NCBI RefSeq assembly: GCF_018603885.1
Contig: NZ_JAHGAW010000008.1
Span: 124,001-188,000 of the forward strand
Direction of reading: 5' to 3'
Length of the DNA stretch: 64,000 nucleotides
Source of the DNA: Sphingobium nicotianae
GTDB lineage: Bacteria > Pseudomonadota > Alphaproteobacteria > Sphingomonadales > Sphingomonadaceae
Shown: one piece after another, positions 27,314-36,169 of the stretch
Layout of the letters: every line of letters begins with the position of its first letter
Position numbering within the stretch: position 1 is the first letter of the stretch
Made by a program: the position numbers and the translations under genes
Notes under the pieces: generated by a model
The model's input: only the letters and a program-made list of their open reading frames with translations
The model's database searches: none
Told to the model about the DNA's origin: nothing

Positions 27314-28363
27314 ATGACGCGCTGGCTCGTCCTCTTCCTCTGTCTCATCCCCAACCCCACCTACGCCTGCTCGCCGGTCAAGGGCTATCGCGTCCCCACC
27401 AATTTCGAGCTGGTGGGCAAGGCCTCGCTGATCGTGCTGGCGCGGGTCAGGTCGGGGCCCGATGATGTGACGGACATGGCGCCGGCCGTCGAGCTGGAGC
27501 CGGTGCGGGTGTTGAAGGGCGTGCTGCCCGGCGATCCGCTGCGGGTCGAGGGCGCGCTCGCATGGAATGGCGACCCGATCGCCGCGATGCCGACGCCGCT
27601 GTCGCTCTCGCACGTTTCGACCGGCATCGGCGCCTGCGTGCGGATGTTCTATCCCAAAGGCGGGCTGGTGGTGGCGATGTTCGTGCCGACGCCGGCCAGG
27701 ATGAAGCGTGATTATCCGGGCAGCATGATGCAGATTTTCGATCCGTTCGCGCGTGTCGTCGAGGATGTGGAGAGCGAGGACGGGATCTGGGTGCGGGCGG
27801 TGGAGGTCTATGTCGCGCTGCAGGCCGGCAGCGGCAAGGCCGGGCTGCGCGCCGCGGTCGAGCGCAAACGTGCGGCGCTGGCTGTACAGCGCGAGGATAT
27901 CGCGGCGCAGGCGATGGCGGCGGACCTGGCTTATTATCTCGACATGACCGGCAGCGGCAAAGACCGGATGGCGGCGCAGACCCATTGGAAATATCTCGAC
28001 CTGCCGGACGAGACGGCGGCCTTCATCGGCAGCGCGAGCCTGAAGGGCGCGATCCTGCGGTGCCGGAAGGGCGGCACGGCACTGGAGGTCTATTGGCCGC
28101 CCGAGGAGGGTGAGGCGAGCGCGCTGCGGATCGGCGGGCAGAATTTTGCGCTGACGCCAGCCTCGCTGGAGCTGTCGCCGGAGATGAAATCGCGCTCGGC
28201 GACCGTCGCTTTCGACGGGGCACTCGATACGGCCCTCCGGACGGGAACAGCGGATGCGGGCATGGTGACGGGCAATGGCGCGATCGTGGCGCCCCCGCTC
28301 GACATCCTCCAGAAATTCGGCCCGCGCTGCGCGGCGCTGCGCAAACCGGCCGAACGGAACTGA
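27314..28363 (+). CDS. Secreted hypothetical protein, TIMP-like N-terminus
   Basis: A 349-residue exported protein. Signal peptide TRWLVLFLCLIPNPTYA, then a mature N-terminal cysteine (CSPVKGYRVPTNFELV). The first ~120 residues (ASLIVLARVRSG...VLKGVLPGDPLRVEG) resemble the OB-fold/TIMP-like domain of bacterial proteins that start with an N-terminal Cys. The central and C-terminal regions (about 150-349) are not recognised. No strict lipobox (the -3 to -1 residues are T-Y-A), so a soluble periplasmic protein is likely. Role unknown; monocistronic. Confidence 0.7.
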   Translation: MTRWLVLFLCLIPNPTYACSPVKGYRVPTNFELVGKASLIVLARVRSGPDDVTDMAPAVELEPVRVLKGVLPGDPLRVEGALAWNGDPIAAMPTPLSLSHVSTGIGACVRMFYPKGGLVVAMFVPTPARMKRDYPGSMMQIFDPFARVVEDVESEDGIWVRAVEVYVALQAGSGKAGLRAAVERKRAALAVQREDIAAQAMAADLAYYLDMTGSGKDRMAAQTHWKYLDLPDETAAFIGSASLKGAILRCRKGGTALEVYWPPEEGEASALRIGGQNFALTPASLELSPEMKSRSATVAFDGALDTALRTGTADAGMVTGNGAIVAPPLDILQKFGPRCAALRKPAERN

Positions 28364-28435
28364 CGCGTTTCGCCTAATTGCGCCTCAACCATCTCCTTGC
28401 GCCCTCGCTTAAGGATGGGCGGCTAGAAGGGCCCA

Positions 28436-28732
28436 ATGAGCACAATCGGCACCTCCCTTTCCGGCATCCATGCAAGCATGGCGCAGATGGCCGCCAGCGC
28501 CTCCAATGTCGCCAATGCGGCGTCGCCTGGCTATCAGCCGGTGCGCGCGGTGCAAAGTGAGACGCCAAGCGGCGGCGTGAGCACGCGTATCGAGGCGTCG
28601 GGCGCGCCTCAGGTCGATCTCACCAACGAGATGGTCAGCGCACTGATCGCCAAGATCAGCTCGCAGGCCAATGTCCACCTGCTCGCAGCATCGCATAATC
28701 TCAGCCGCGGACTGGTCGATCGCTCCGCCTGA
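28436..28732 (+). CDS. Orphan flagellar-rod-like small protein
   Basis: A 98-residue protein whose N-terminus has the signature of flagellar rod/hook proteins: GIHASMAQMAASASNVANAASPGYQPVRA (the ANNxANxxTPGY-type motif, here SNVANAASPGY at about 23-33). The C-terminus (VSALIAKISSQANVHLLAASHNLSRGLVD) resembles the paired amphipathic helix of FlgB/FlgC-type proteins (VxEMTxMIxxxRxYEAN). It is a mini-rod protein containing only the two terminal helices. No other flagellar gene is in the window. A helper of an incomplete or distant flagellar set is possible. Confidence 0.75.
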   Translation: MSTIGTSLSGIHASMAQMAASASNVANAASPGYQPVRAVQSETPSGGVSTRIEASGAPQVDLTNEMVSALIAKISSQANVHLLAASHNLSRGLVDRSA

Positions 28733-29196
28733 GCGTGTGTGGCTGGCGGTGGCAGCCGGCATGATGGCGCATGATCTTGCCATGATCTCGGCCAGACGGC
28801 GCGTTTCACAATCCCGTTCGGAAGTTCGCAGAGCCGCGGTCACGCCTTTGATGCGCGTGCGCAACAGCCCCTGAACGGCTGATCGATCGCACCGAAACGG
28901 CGCCTGAAATCGGTTGACAGCAAGTAGACCAAGTCTACAAGCGCGCACCGTCAGTTCCGCGTAAAATGGCTGTAACCGGCCGCAAATGCGGAAGTTCGGA
29001 CGGCGAGCTTCATGCTCCGTTCATCGCGAATGACGTGACATGACTGGCAGCCTGCGTGGCGCGGCGGTCGAGCGGGGGGCTTGAGAGAAATGTTGCGGCT
29101 GCGAAATTCGATCGAATCCGGCTTGCCGGTGGTGATTTATTCGGATAATACAGCGCCAACGACGAAGGGCGCTCGGGCGCCGGGGCGGCGAAACTC
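28733..29196. other. 464-bp leader/promoter region before the MFP-RND operon
   Basis: No gene is supported here. Frames such as 28671-28874 look like shadows. It holds the promoter/operator at 28914-28941 and an unusually long leader (about 255 nt) before the adaptor gene; I saw no known riboswitch motif in the leader. Confidence 0.55.
28914..28941 (+). promoter_or_regulatory. Sigma-70-like promoter with embedded palindromic operator
   Basis: TTGACA at 28914-28919 is a perfect -35; TACAAG at 28936-28941 with a 16-bp spacer is a fair -10 (4 of 6). Between and overlapping the -10 lies GTAGAC-CAA-GTCTAC (28924-28938), a perfect dyad of the TAGAC...GTCTA type seen at TetR-family operators. A repressor there would block the promoter. 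No regulator gene is adjacent. Confidence 0.55.
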
Positions 29197-30381
29197 ATGA
29201 ACTACGAAACGAACATGAAATACGACAGCGTGATGGCCGATCAGATCGACGAGGAAACCCGGCGGAAGCGGCGGCGTCTGCTCCTGATCGTCGGCGGCAT
29301 CGTCTTGCTCGCGATCATTGCCTTCGGGGTCATTCGCTTCATGAAGGGTGGGTCCGCGACGGATCAGGACACGAACCAGGTGCCGCTGGTGACCGTGGCG
29401 GTTCCCGGTCAGGAGGCCGTCACGCGCATCGCCAACGCGACCGGATCGCTGGCGGCGCGGGTCGACATGCCGGTCGGCGTGGTGGGCGAGGGCGGCCGCG
29501 TCATCGCCGTGCATGTCCAGCCCGGTGACTGGGTCGGCGCCGGCCAGGTGCTCGCCACGATCGAGCGCTCTGTGCAGTCGCAGCAGATCGCCCAGCTCGC
29601 CGCGCAGGTCGAGGTCAATCGCGCCGATGCCAAGCTTGCCCAGAACAATCTCGATCGCGCCAAGGCGCTGGTCGCCGACGGCTTCGTGTCGAAGGCGGAT
29701 ATCGACCAGAAGATCGCGACGCGGGATGCCGCCGTCGCGCGCGTCAACGTCGCCATCGCGCAGCTCAATCAGATGCGCGCGCAGGTCGGCCGGCTCGACA
29801 TTCGCGCGCCCGATCGCGGCCTCGTGCTGACCCGCTCTGTCGAGCCGGGCCAGGTCGTCAGCGGTGGCGCCACGGCGCTGTTCCGCATCGCGCAAGGCGG
29901 CGAGATGGAGATGCGGGCGCTGCTCTCGGAGAATGAGCTGGCCGCGCTGAAGGTCGGCACGGTCGCTCAGGTCACGCCGGTCGGCGTTCCGCAGAGCTTC
30001 GAGGGCCGTGTCTGGCAGATCTCCCCCGTCATCGACGCGACCAATCGTCAGGGTTTCGCGCGCATCGCGCTGTCCCCCAATCCGGCGCTTCGTCCGGGCG
30101 GCTTTGCCAATGCCCAGATCGCGATGGCGAAGGTCAGCGCGGCGGTGCTGCCGGAATCGGCGGTGCAGAACGACGAGAAGGGCAGTTATGTCTACATCGT
30201 CGACAAGAACAACAAGGTGCAGCGTCGCCGGGTGACGACAGGCTCGGTGACGCCGAAGGGGCTTGCGATCTCCAGCGGCCTGTCGGGCGACGAGAAGGTC
30301 GTCCTGTATGCCGGCGGCTTCTTGAACGTCGGCGAGACCGTCAAGACCAAGGTCGTCAACAGCAACGAGCCACGCCGGTAA
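29197..30381 (+). CDS. RND efflux periplasmic adaptor (MFP/HlyD family)
   Basis: A 394-residue membrane-fusion protein linking the inner-membrane pump to an outer-membrane channel. One N-terminal membrane anchor (LLLIVGGIVLLAIIAFGVI, about 30-48) with no lipobox, then barrel-sandwich/lipoyl halves (VGEGGRVIAVHVQPGDWVGAGQVLATI and VLTRSVEPGQVVSGGATALFRI) around an alpha-hairpin (about 125-195), a beta-barrel and a membrane-proximal domain. In-frame Met at 29215 and 29233 are alternative starts. The permease gene follows after 51 bp; no outer-membrane gene follows, so a TolC homologue elsewhere must be shared. Confidence 0.92.
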   Translation: MNYETNMKYDSVMADQIDEETRRKRRRLLLIVGGIVLLAIIAFGVIRFMKGGSATDQDTNQVPLVTVAVPGQEAVTRIANATGSLAARVDMPVGVVGEGGRVIAVHVQPGDWVGAGQVLATIERSVQSQQIAQLAAQVEVNRADAKLAQNNLDRAKALVADGFVSKADIDQKIATRDAAVARVNVAIAQLNQMRAQVGRLDIRAPDRGLVLTRSVEPGQVVSGGATALFRIAQGGEMEMRALLSENELAALKVGTVAQVTPVGVPQSFEGRVWQISPVIDATNRQGFARIALSPNPALRPGGFANAQIAMAKVSAAVLPESAVQNDEKGSYVYIVDKNNKVQRRRVTTGSVTPKGLAISSGLSGDEKVVLYAGGFLNVGETVKTKVVNSNEPRR

Positions 30382-30432
30382 GGCGAAGGCGGCCCCGCCG
30401 CCTCCGCCGCCGGTCGATCAGGACGCAGGGCA

Positions 30433-33400
30433 ATGAGTTTTCGCAATATCTCCGCATGGTGCATCCGCAATCCGGTGGTGCCCATCGTCCTGTTCATCGG
30501 CCTGACCCTGGCCGGTCTCATCTCGTTCAGCCGGATGGCCGTCGTCAACGATCCGGACATCGATTTCCCGGCCGTCAATGTGCTGGTCAGCCAGCCGGGC
30601 GCGGCACCGACCGAGATCGAGAAGCAGATCACCCAGCGCGTCGAAGCGGCGGTGCGCGCGCTCAACGGTGTCGACGAAATCGACTCCCAGGCGCGCGAAG
30701 GCAGCAGCCAGACCACGGTCCAGTTCCAGATCGGCAAGAATCCCGACGTCGCGGTGAATGAAGTCAAGAATGCCATCGACCAGATCCGCAGCGATCTGCC
30801 GGACGGCATTCTCGAGCCCCAGGTCACCAAGATCGAGGTGAACGACAACGAGCTGGCCTTCTTCGCGGTCGGCGCCACCGACATGACGATCGAGCAGTTG
30901 AGCTGGTTCGTGGACGATACGATCGCCAAGCGTCTGCTCAGTGTTCCCGGCATGTCGCAGGTCAGCCGCAACGGCGGCGTGGATCGCGAAATCCGCGTCA
31001 TTCTCGATCCCTACAAGATGCAGTCGCTCGGCGTGACGGCGGCGCAGGTCAACACCGCGCTGCGCCAGATCAATCTCAATGCCGCCGGCGGCAAGACGGA
31101 GATCGCCGGATCACGCCAGTCGGTCCGCGTCGTCGGCAACGCGCAGGATGCCTTCGCGCTCGGCCAGACGGAAATTTCGCTTGGCAACGGGCGCACCATC
31201 CATCTCGCCGACATCGCCTCGGTCACGGATGGCTATGGCGAGCTGACGCGCATCTCCAAGGTGAAGGGCACGCAGGTCGTCACCTTCTCCATCTTCCGCG
31301 CCAAGGGCGCGTCGGACGTGTCTGTCTATGATGACTCGATGAAAGTCATCGCCCAGCTCGAAAAGGAAAATCCTGGGGTCAAGTTCACGCAGCTCTTCAC
31401 CAGCGTCGACTATACCAAGGGGCAGTATAGCAGCTCGATCGACGCGATGGTCGAGGGCGCGGTGCTCGCCGTCATCGTCGTGTTCATCTTCCTGCGGGAC
31501 TGGCGCGCCACGGCGATCAGCGCCGTCGCGATCCCGCTCTCGGCGATCCCGACCTTCTGGTTCCTCGATCTGATCGGCTTCAACCTCAATCAGCTCTCGC
31601 TGCTCGCGCTCAGCCTGGTCGCGGGCGTGCTGGTCGACGACGCGATCGTGGAGATCGAGAATATCGTCCGGCACATGCGCATGGGCAAGAGCGCCTATCA
31701 GGCATCGATCGACGCAGCCGACGAGATCGGCCTTGCGGTCGTCGCCACGACCATGTCGATCGTCGCGGTGTTCTTGCCGGTCGGCCTGATGCCCGGCATT
31801 TCGGGTCAGTTCTTCAAGAATTTCGGCATCACCGTGGTCATCGCGGTCCTCATCAGCCTTGCCGTTGCGCGCATGATCACGCCGATGATCGCGGCCTATT
31901 TCCTCGAGCCGCATGGCGAGGCGAAGCATGGCGAAGGCTGGCTGATGGATCGCTACATGGGCCTGCTCCACTGGTCGATCGACACCAGCCGGTTCCGGGC
32001 CATGCGCGAGCGCATCGGCCGCGTGCCGACGAGCGTCTGGTTCCACGGCGCCGCACTGGCGACGGGCCTCGTCATGTTCGGCATCGTGGCGCTCCTGAAA
32101 ATGCTGACGGGCGGTGCGCAGGCGGGCGCAGCCGCGACCCAGGCGGCGGAGGCGGATCCGACCTCGCCGGCCATGATGGTGATGTCCCTGCTCGGCATGC
32201 TGCTGGGCGCCTACATCCTGGGCGGCATCATCAACTTCATTGTCGGGATGATCTATGGCCGGGTCGTCGGCTATGACACCAATCACTTCACCCGCCGGAC
32301 GCGCTACATCATGGCGCGCTTCCTCGATCATCGCGTGTGGATGATGGGCGTCGCGGCCTTGGCCCTGAGCATCACGGTCATCCTGCTCATGAAGATGCCG
32401 CAGCAGTTCCAGCCGACCTCCGATCGCGACTTCAGCCAGGTGCGCATCAACCTGGTGCCGGGCACCACGATCAAGCAGACCGAGGCTGTTGCCGATCGCG
32501 TCGCGGCGATCGTCAACAAGCAGCCCGAGGTCAATTCGGCGGTCGAGATCGTCACGGAGGGCTTCGCGCGCGTGTTCATCACGCTGAAGCCGGATCGCAA
32601 GCGCACCTCGATCGAGTTCGAGCGGGACCTCACGCCGATCCTGTCACAGGTGCCGGACGCGCGCGTCAGCTTCTCGTCGCAAAATGGCGGCGGCGGCACG
32701 GGCCGCGATATTTCCGTCATGCTGACAGGCAGCGATGCGGACAAGCTGGAGAAGACGGCGTCCATCCTGCTCGAGCAGATCAAGGCCGTGCCCGAGGCGG
32801 TCGCGCCGCGCATCGAGGCGGACCTCAAGCGGCCCGAGCTCGTCATCAAGCCGCATTTCGATCTGGCCGCGCAACTCGGCGTCACGACATCGGCGCTCAG
32901 CCAGACGATCCGCATCGCGACGCTTGGCGAAATCGACCAGAACAGCGCCAAATTCTCGCTGTCCGACCGGCAGATCCCGATCCGCGTGATGCTGCCCGAA
33001 AATTCGCGGCGCGATCTCTCGACGATCGAGAACCTCCCGGTGCAGACCGTCTCGGGCGGGTCGGTGCCGCTCAGCCGCGTGGCGGACATCAGCTTCGGCT
33101 CCGGCCCCACCCAGATCCAGCGCTACAACCAGCAGCGCCGCATCTTCGTCGGCGCCGATCTTGCGCGTGACGCGGTCAAGGGTCCGGTCATGAACAAGAT
33201 CAAGGCCCTGCCGATCATGAAGAACCTCCCCTCGGGCGTCTCCAACGAGGCGGTGGGCAACGACAAATGGCAGCAGGAGCTGATCACCAACTTCATCATC
33301 GCCGTCTTCTCCGGCGTGGCGCTGGTGTTCGCGGTGCTGGTGCTGCTCTACAAGCGCTTCCTCTCGCCGATGGTGAACATGTCCTCGCTCACCCTGGCGC

Positions 33401-33855
33401 CGTTGGGAGGCCTCCTGTTCCTGGTCCTGCTTGGCCAGCCGATCAGCATCTCGGTCTATATCGGCATCCTGATGCTGCTCGGCATAGTCTCCAAGAACTC
33501 GATCCTGCTGATCGACTTCGCCCTGGAGGAGATGCATCGCGGCGTGCCCAAGTTCGAGGCGATCATGGAAGCGGGCCACAAGCGCGCGCAGCCGATCGTC
33601 ATGACCACCGTCGCGATGGTCGCGGGCATGATCCCGACCGCGCTCTCGCTCTCGGGTGACGGCGCCTGGCGCTCGCCGATGGGCGTCACCGTGATTGGCG
33701 GCCTGATCCTCTCGACCATGCTGACGCTGGTCATCGTGCCGGCCGGCTTCAGCCTGGCCGACGGCGCCGAGAAGCGCATCGGCCCCTGGTTGCGCCGCCG
33801 CATCCTCACTTACGATGGCAAGCACGATCAGCCCGTTCCGCAGCCCGCCGAGTAA
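30433..33855 (+). CDS. RND multidrug efflux permease (HAE1 family)
   Basis: A 1140-residue proton-driven exporter of the AcrB-like HAE1 family. Visible features: first helix VPIVLFIGLTLAGLISF, porter region with DPDIDFPAVNVLVSQPGA, the TM4 proton-relay segment LVAGVLVDDAIVEIENI, and the C-terminal half ending with LGIVSKNSILLIDFALE and TVAMVAGMIPTALS. It is about 100 residues longer than AcrB-type pumps: between TM6 and TM7 (residues about 536-632) there is an insert with two additional hydrophobic segments (ALATGLVMFGIVALLKML and VMSLLGMLLGAYILGGIINF). Cotranscribed with the adaptor. Substrate unknown. Confidence 0.93.
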   Translation: MSFRNISAWCIRNPVVPIVLFIGLTLAGLISFSRMAVVNDPDIDFPAVNVLVSQPGAAPTEIEKQITQRVEAAVRALNGVDEIDSQAREGSSQTTVQFQIGKNPDVAVNEVKNAIDQIRSDLPDGILEPQVTKIEVNDNELAFFAVGATDMTIEQLSWFVDDTIAKRLLSVPGMSQVSRNGGVDREIRVILDPYKMQSLGVTAAQVNTALRQINLNAAGGKTEIAGSRQSVRVVGNAQDAFALGQTEISLGNGRTIHLADIASVTDGYGELTRISKVKGTQVVTFSIFRAKGASDVSVYDDSMKVIAQLEKENPGVKFTQLFTSVDYTKGQYSSSIDAMVEGAVLAVIVVFIFLRDWRATAISAVAIPLSAIPTFWFLDLIGFNLNQLSLLALSLVAGVLVDDAIVEIENIVRHMRMGKSAYQASIDAADEIGLAVVATTMSIVAVFLPVGLMPGISGQFFKNFGITVVIAVLISLAVARMITPMIAAYFLEPHGEAKHGEGWLMDRYMGLLHWSIDTSRFRAMRERIGRVPTSVWFHGAALATGLVMFGIVALLKMLTGGAQAGAAATQAAEADPTSPAMMVMSLLGMLLGAYILGGIINFIVGMIYGRVVGYDTNHFTRRTRYIMARFLDHRVWMMGVAALALSITVILLMKMPQQFQPTSDRDFSQVRINLVPGTTIKQTEAVADRVAAIVNKQPEVNSAVEIVTEGFARVFITLKPDRKRTSIEFERDLTPILSQVPDARVSFSSQNGGGGTGRDISVMLTGSDADKLEKTASILLEQIKAVPEAVAPRIEADLKRPELVIKPHFDLAAQLGVTTSALSQTIRIATLGEIDQNSAKFSLSDRQIPIRVMLPENSRRDLSTIENLPVQTVSGGSVPLSRVADISFGSGPTQIQRYNQQRRIFVGADLARDAVKGPVMNKIKALPIMKNLPSGVSNEAVGNDKWQQELITNFIIAVFSGVALVFAVLVLLYKRFLSPMVNMSSLTLAPLGGLLFLVLLGQPISISVYIGILMLLGIVSKNSILLIDFALEEMHRGVPKFEAIMEAGHKRAQPIVMTTVAMVAGMIPTALSLSGDGAWRSPMGVTVIGGLILSTMLTLVIVPAGFSLADGAEKRIGPWLRRRILTYDGKHDQPVPQPAE

Positions 33856-33941
33856 AACCGGGAACCAAAGCGTGCCGACAGGCTTGTCTCCATGCGGCGG
33901 ACGCTGCATGAACGGGTGACGATGCCAGGCGAGAGAGGGTG

Positions 33942-35183
33942 ATGATCCGGATAGCGGCCAACGGCGCGAGGCGGATGCGCATCGTCGCCACCGGCCTGCT
34001 CGTCGTCATGGCCGCGCTCTATATTGCGGCACGCAGCTTCGAGCCGGTCCATCCCGCGATCGGCTTCGTGCGCGCCTTTGCCGAAGCGGCCATGGTCGGC
34101 GGGCTCGCGGACTGGTTCGCGGTGACGGCTTTGTTCCGCCACCCGCTCGGCCTGCCTATCCCGCACACGGCGATCATCCCGCGCAACAAGGACCGGATCG
34201 GCGACACGCTTGCGGCCTTCCTGCGCGACAATTTCCTGACGCCGGCCGTGATCGCGCGGCGCATGGCGCGGCTCGATGTCGCGGGCGCGGCGGGGCGGCT
34301 GCTGGCCGCGCCGGCGGCGGGCGACGACCGGCTGCGACGCGGCGCCTCGCGGCTGCTCGCGGACAGCATCGACGCGCTGGGCGACGAGCGGCTCGGCGGC
34401 ATGATCAAGACCGCGCTTACCCAGCGCATCGGCCAGCTCAAGCTCGCACCCTTGCTCGGGCAGTCGCTGTCGGCGGCGATGAAGGACGGTCGCCATCAAC
34501 CGGTCATGGATGCGTTCATCCGCTGGGCGGCGCGGACGCTGGAAGCGAACAGCGCGCTGATCCACCAGATGGTCCACGAGAAATCCGGCTCGCTGATGCG
34601 CTGGACCGGACTCGACGAGACGCTGGCCACCAAGATCATCGAGGGGCTGGACAATCTGCTGCAGGAAGCGGCGGACGATCCGGCGCACAGCCTGCGCGTG
34701 AAGGTCGAGGAGGGGTTGATGACCCTCGCCTTCGATCTCCAGCACGATCCCGACATGCAGGCGCGGGTCGACCGGATCCGCGACGAGATGATCGCCAATC
34801 CGGCGATGCAGCGCTGGCTGGACGGCCTGTGGCAGGCGGCGCGGGAAGGGCTGCTCAAGGCGGCGCGGGATCCGCAGGCCGTGCTTGCCGGGAAGCTTGG
34901 CGACATCACGCGCCAGATCGGCGAGACGCTGCGGGATGATCCGGCCCTCAAGCATGTCGTCAACCGGTTCGCGCGCCGGATCGCCGCAGGCACGGCAGCG
35001 CGTTACGGCCATGGCATCGTCACCCTGGTTTCCGAGACGGTGCGCGGCTGGGACGCGCAGACGATCACCGACCGGCTGGAAAATGCGGTGGGGCGCGATC
35101 TGCAATATATCCGGATCAACGGTACGCTGGTCGGCGGGCTGGTCGGCGTGGCGCTTCACACGGTGGACGGGCTGCTGCTCTAG
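33942..35183 (+). CDS. DUF445 family membrane protein
   Basis: About 413 residues. N-terminal hydrophobic segment (IVATGLLVVMAALYIAAR), then the DUF445 landmarks FAEAAMVGGLADWFAVTALFRHPLG and IPHTAIIPRNKDRIGDTLAAFLRDNFL, a long helical middle, and a C-terminal hydrophobic segment (INGTLVGGLVGVALHTV). DUF445 (YjiN-like) proteins are inner-membrane proteins of unknown function. Start ATG at 33942, with an adjacent GTG at 33939; the GAGAG site fits the ATG better. It follows the RND operon by 86 bp and may be separate. Confidence 0.9.
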   Translation: MIRIAANGARRMRIVATGLLVVMAALYIAARSFEPVHPAIGFVRAFAEAAMVGGLADWFAVTALFRHPLGLPIPHTAIIPRNKDRIGDTLAAFLRDNFLTPAVIARRMARLDVAGAAGRLLAAPAAGDDRLRRGASRLLADSIDALGDERLGGMIKTALTQRIGQLKLAPLLGQSLSAAMKDGRHQPVMDAFIRWAARTLEANSALIHQMVHEKSGSLMRWTGLDETLATKIIEGLDNLLQEAADDPAHSLRVKVEEGLMTLAFDLQHDPDMQARVDRIRDEMIANPAMQRWLDGLWQAAREGLLKAARDPQAVLAGKLGDITRQIGETLRDDPALKHVVNRFARRIAAGTAARYGHGIVTLVSETVRGWDAQTITDRLENAVGRDLQYIRINGTLVGGLVGVALHTVDGLLL

Positions 35184-35307
35184 CCGCGCTAACGGCAGTC
35201 GCCCCATTTCGGGAAATGAGAGACTGCCCTGGTGGCCCGCATTTCCACCCTCTCACGCATTCACCCTTGTCACGCCGCTGTGGCGGTGGCGCATGTGGGA
35301 GTTTTCT

Positions 35308-36060
35308 ATGACAGTCCAATTCAAAGTCGCGCTGGCCGCGCTCCTGGTTTCGGCGGCGCCGGTGCATGCCACGGTCTATGACCTGAACGGCGATTTCAGC
35401 GACAGCCTCAATCCGAACGGAACCTGGTCCTATGGTTCGGGCCTCGCTCATTATGCACAGCCGACCAGTCCGTTCAATTCGCTCAACGCGGCAGCGGCGA
35501 ACGGTTACTGGGGCAGCGGCAGCGATTTCTTTTCGGCGCCGTTCATCCTCAAGTCGACGGCGGACGGCAGCACGATCGGCTATACCGATGGCGACTTCCT
35601 GACCGGTGACGTGCTCGTCCATGGCCCGAATGACGGCTCGCCGGTAGCGATCGATTGGACGGCGCCGGGCGACGGCACCATCTCCTTCACCAGCGCCTTC
35701 TGGTACGCGCATTCGGTCGTGACACGCTCGCAGGACATCGCGGTGGCGCTCAACGGCAGTCTGCTGAACAGCCTCACCGTCGACAATGGCGACGTGCGCT
35801 CGACCGCGCAGACGATCAGCGCGATCGACCTCGCGGTCCATGCCGGTGACGTGCTCTCGTTCAGCTTCGCCAAGACGGCCGGCCAGTCGTTCGGATCGCT
35901 GAGCGGGATCAGGGCTTCGGTCGACTTCACGGCGACCCCTCCGCCTCCGCCACCCCCGCCGGGTGTGCCCGAGCCGGCGAGCTGGGCGCTGATGATCATG
36001 GGTCTGGCGCTGACGGGCGGGCTGATGCGCCGCCGCGCCGCGACCGTCGCCTTCGCCTGA
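35308..36060 (+). CDS. PEP-CTERM sorting-domain protein
   Basis: A 250-residue exported protein: signal peptide VALAALLVSAAPVHA, an Ala/Gly/Ser/Asp-rich beta-sandwich-like body (about 25-210), a polyproline linker (PPPPPPPPG near 213-220) and the C-terminal tripartite PEP-CTERM tag: VPEPASWALMIMG, a hydrophobic helix, and RRR. Such proteins are anchored or processed by exosortase and often linked to the envelope or exopolysaccharide. The start at 35308 follows GGGAG. Not in an operon with neighbours. No exosortase gene is visible in the window. Confidence 0.9.
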   Translation: MTVQFKVALAALLVSAAPVHATVYDLNGDFSDSLNPNGTWSYGSGLAHYAQPTSPFNSLNAAAANGYWGSGSDFFSAPFILKSTADGSTIGYTDGDFLTGDVLVHGPNDGSPVAIDWTAPGDGTISFTSAFWYAHSVVTRSQDIAVALNGSLLNSLTVDNGDVRSTAQTISAIDLAVHAGDVLSFSFAKTAGQSFGSLSGIRASVDFTATPPPPPPPPGVPEPASWALMIMGLALTGGLMRRRAATVAFA

Positions 36061-36169
36061 CTCCCGCTGGCGGGGATGACGGCCGGCGCTGCCGTCCCCG
36101 CCGGTTTCTCGGCCATTGCCGCAACGGGAGCGGTTGGCATTCCCGGCCGATGAGCGCATGGACGGCGGT

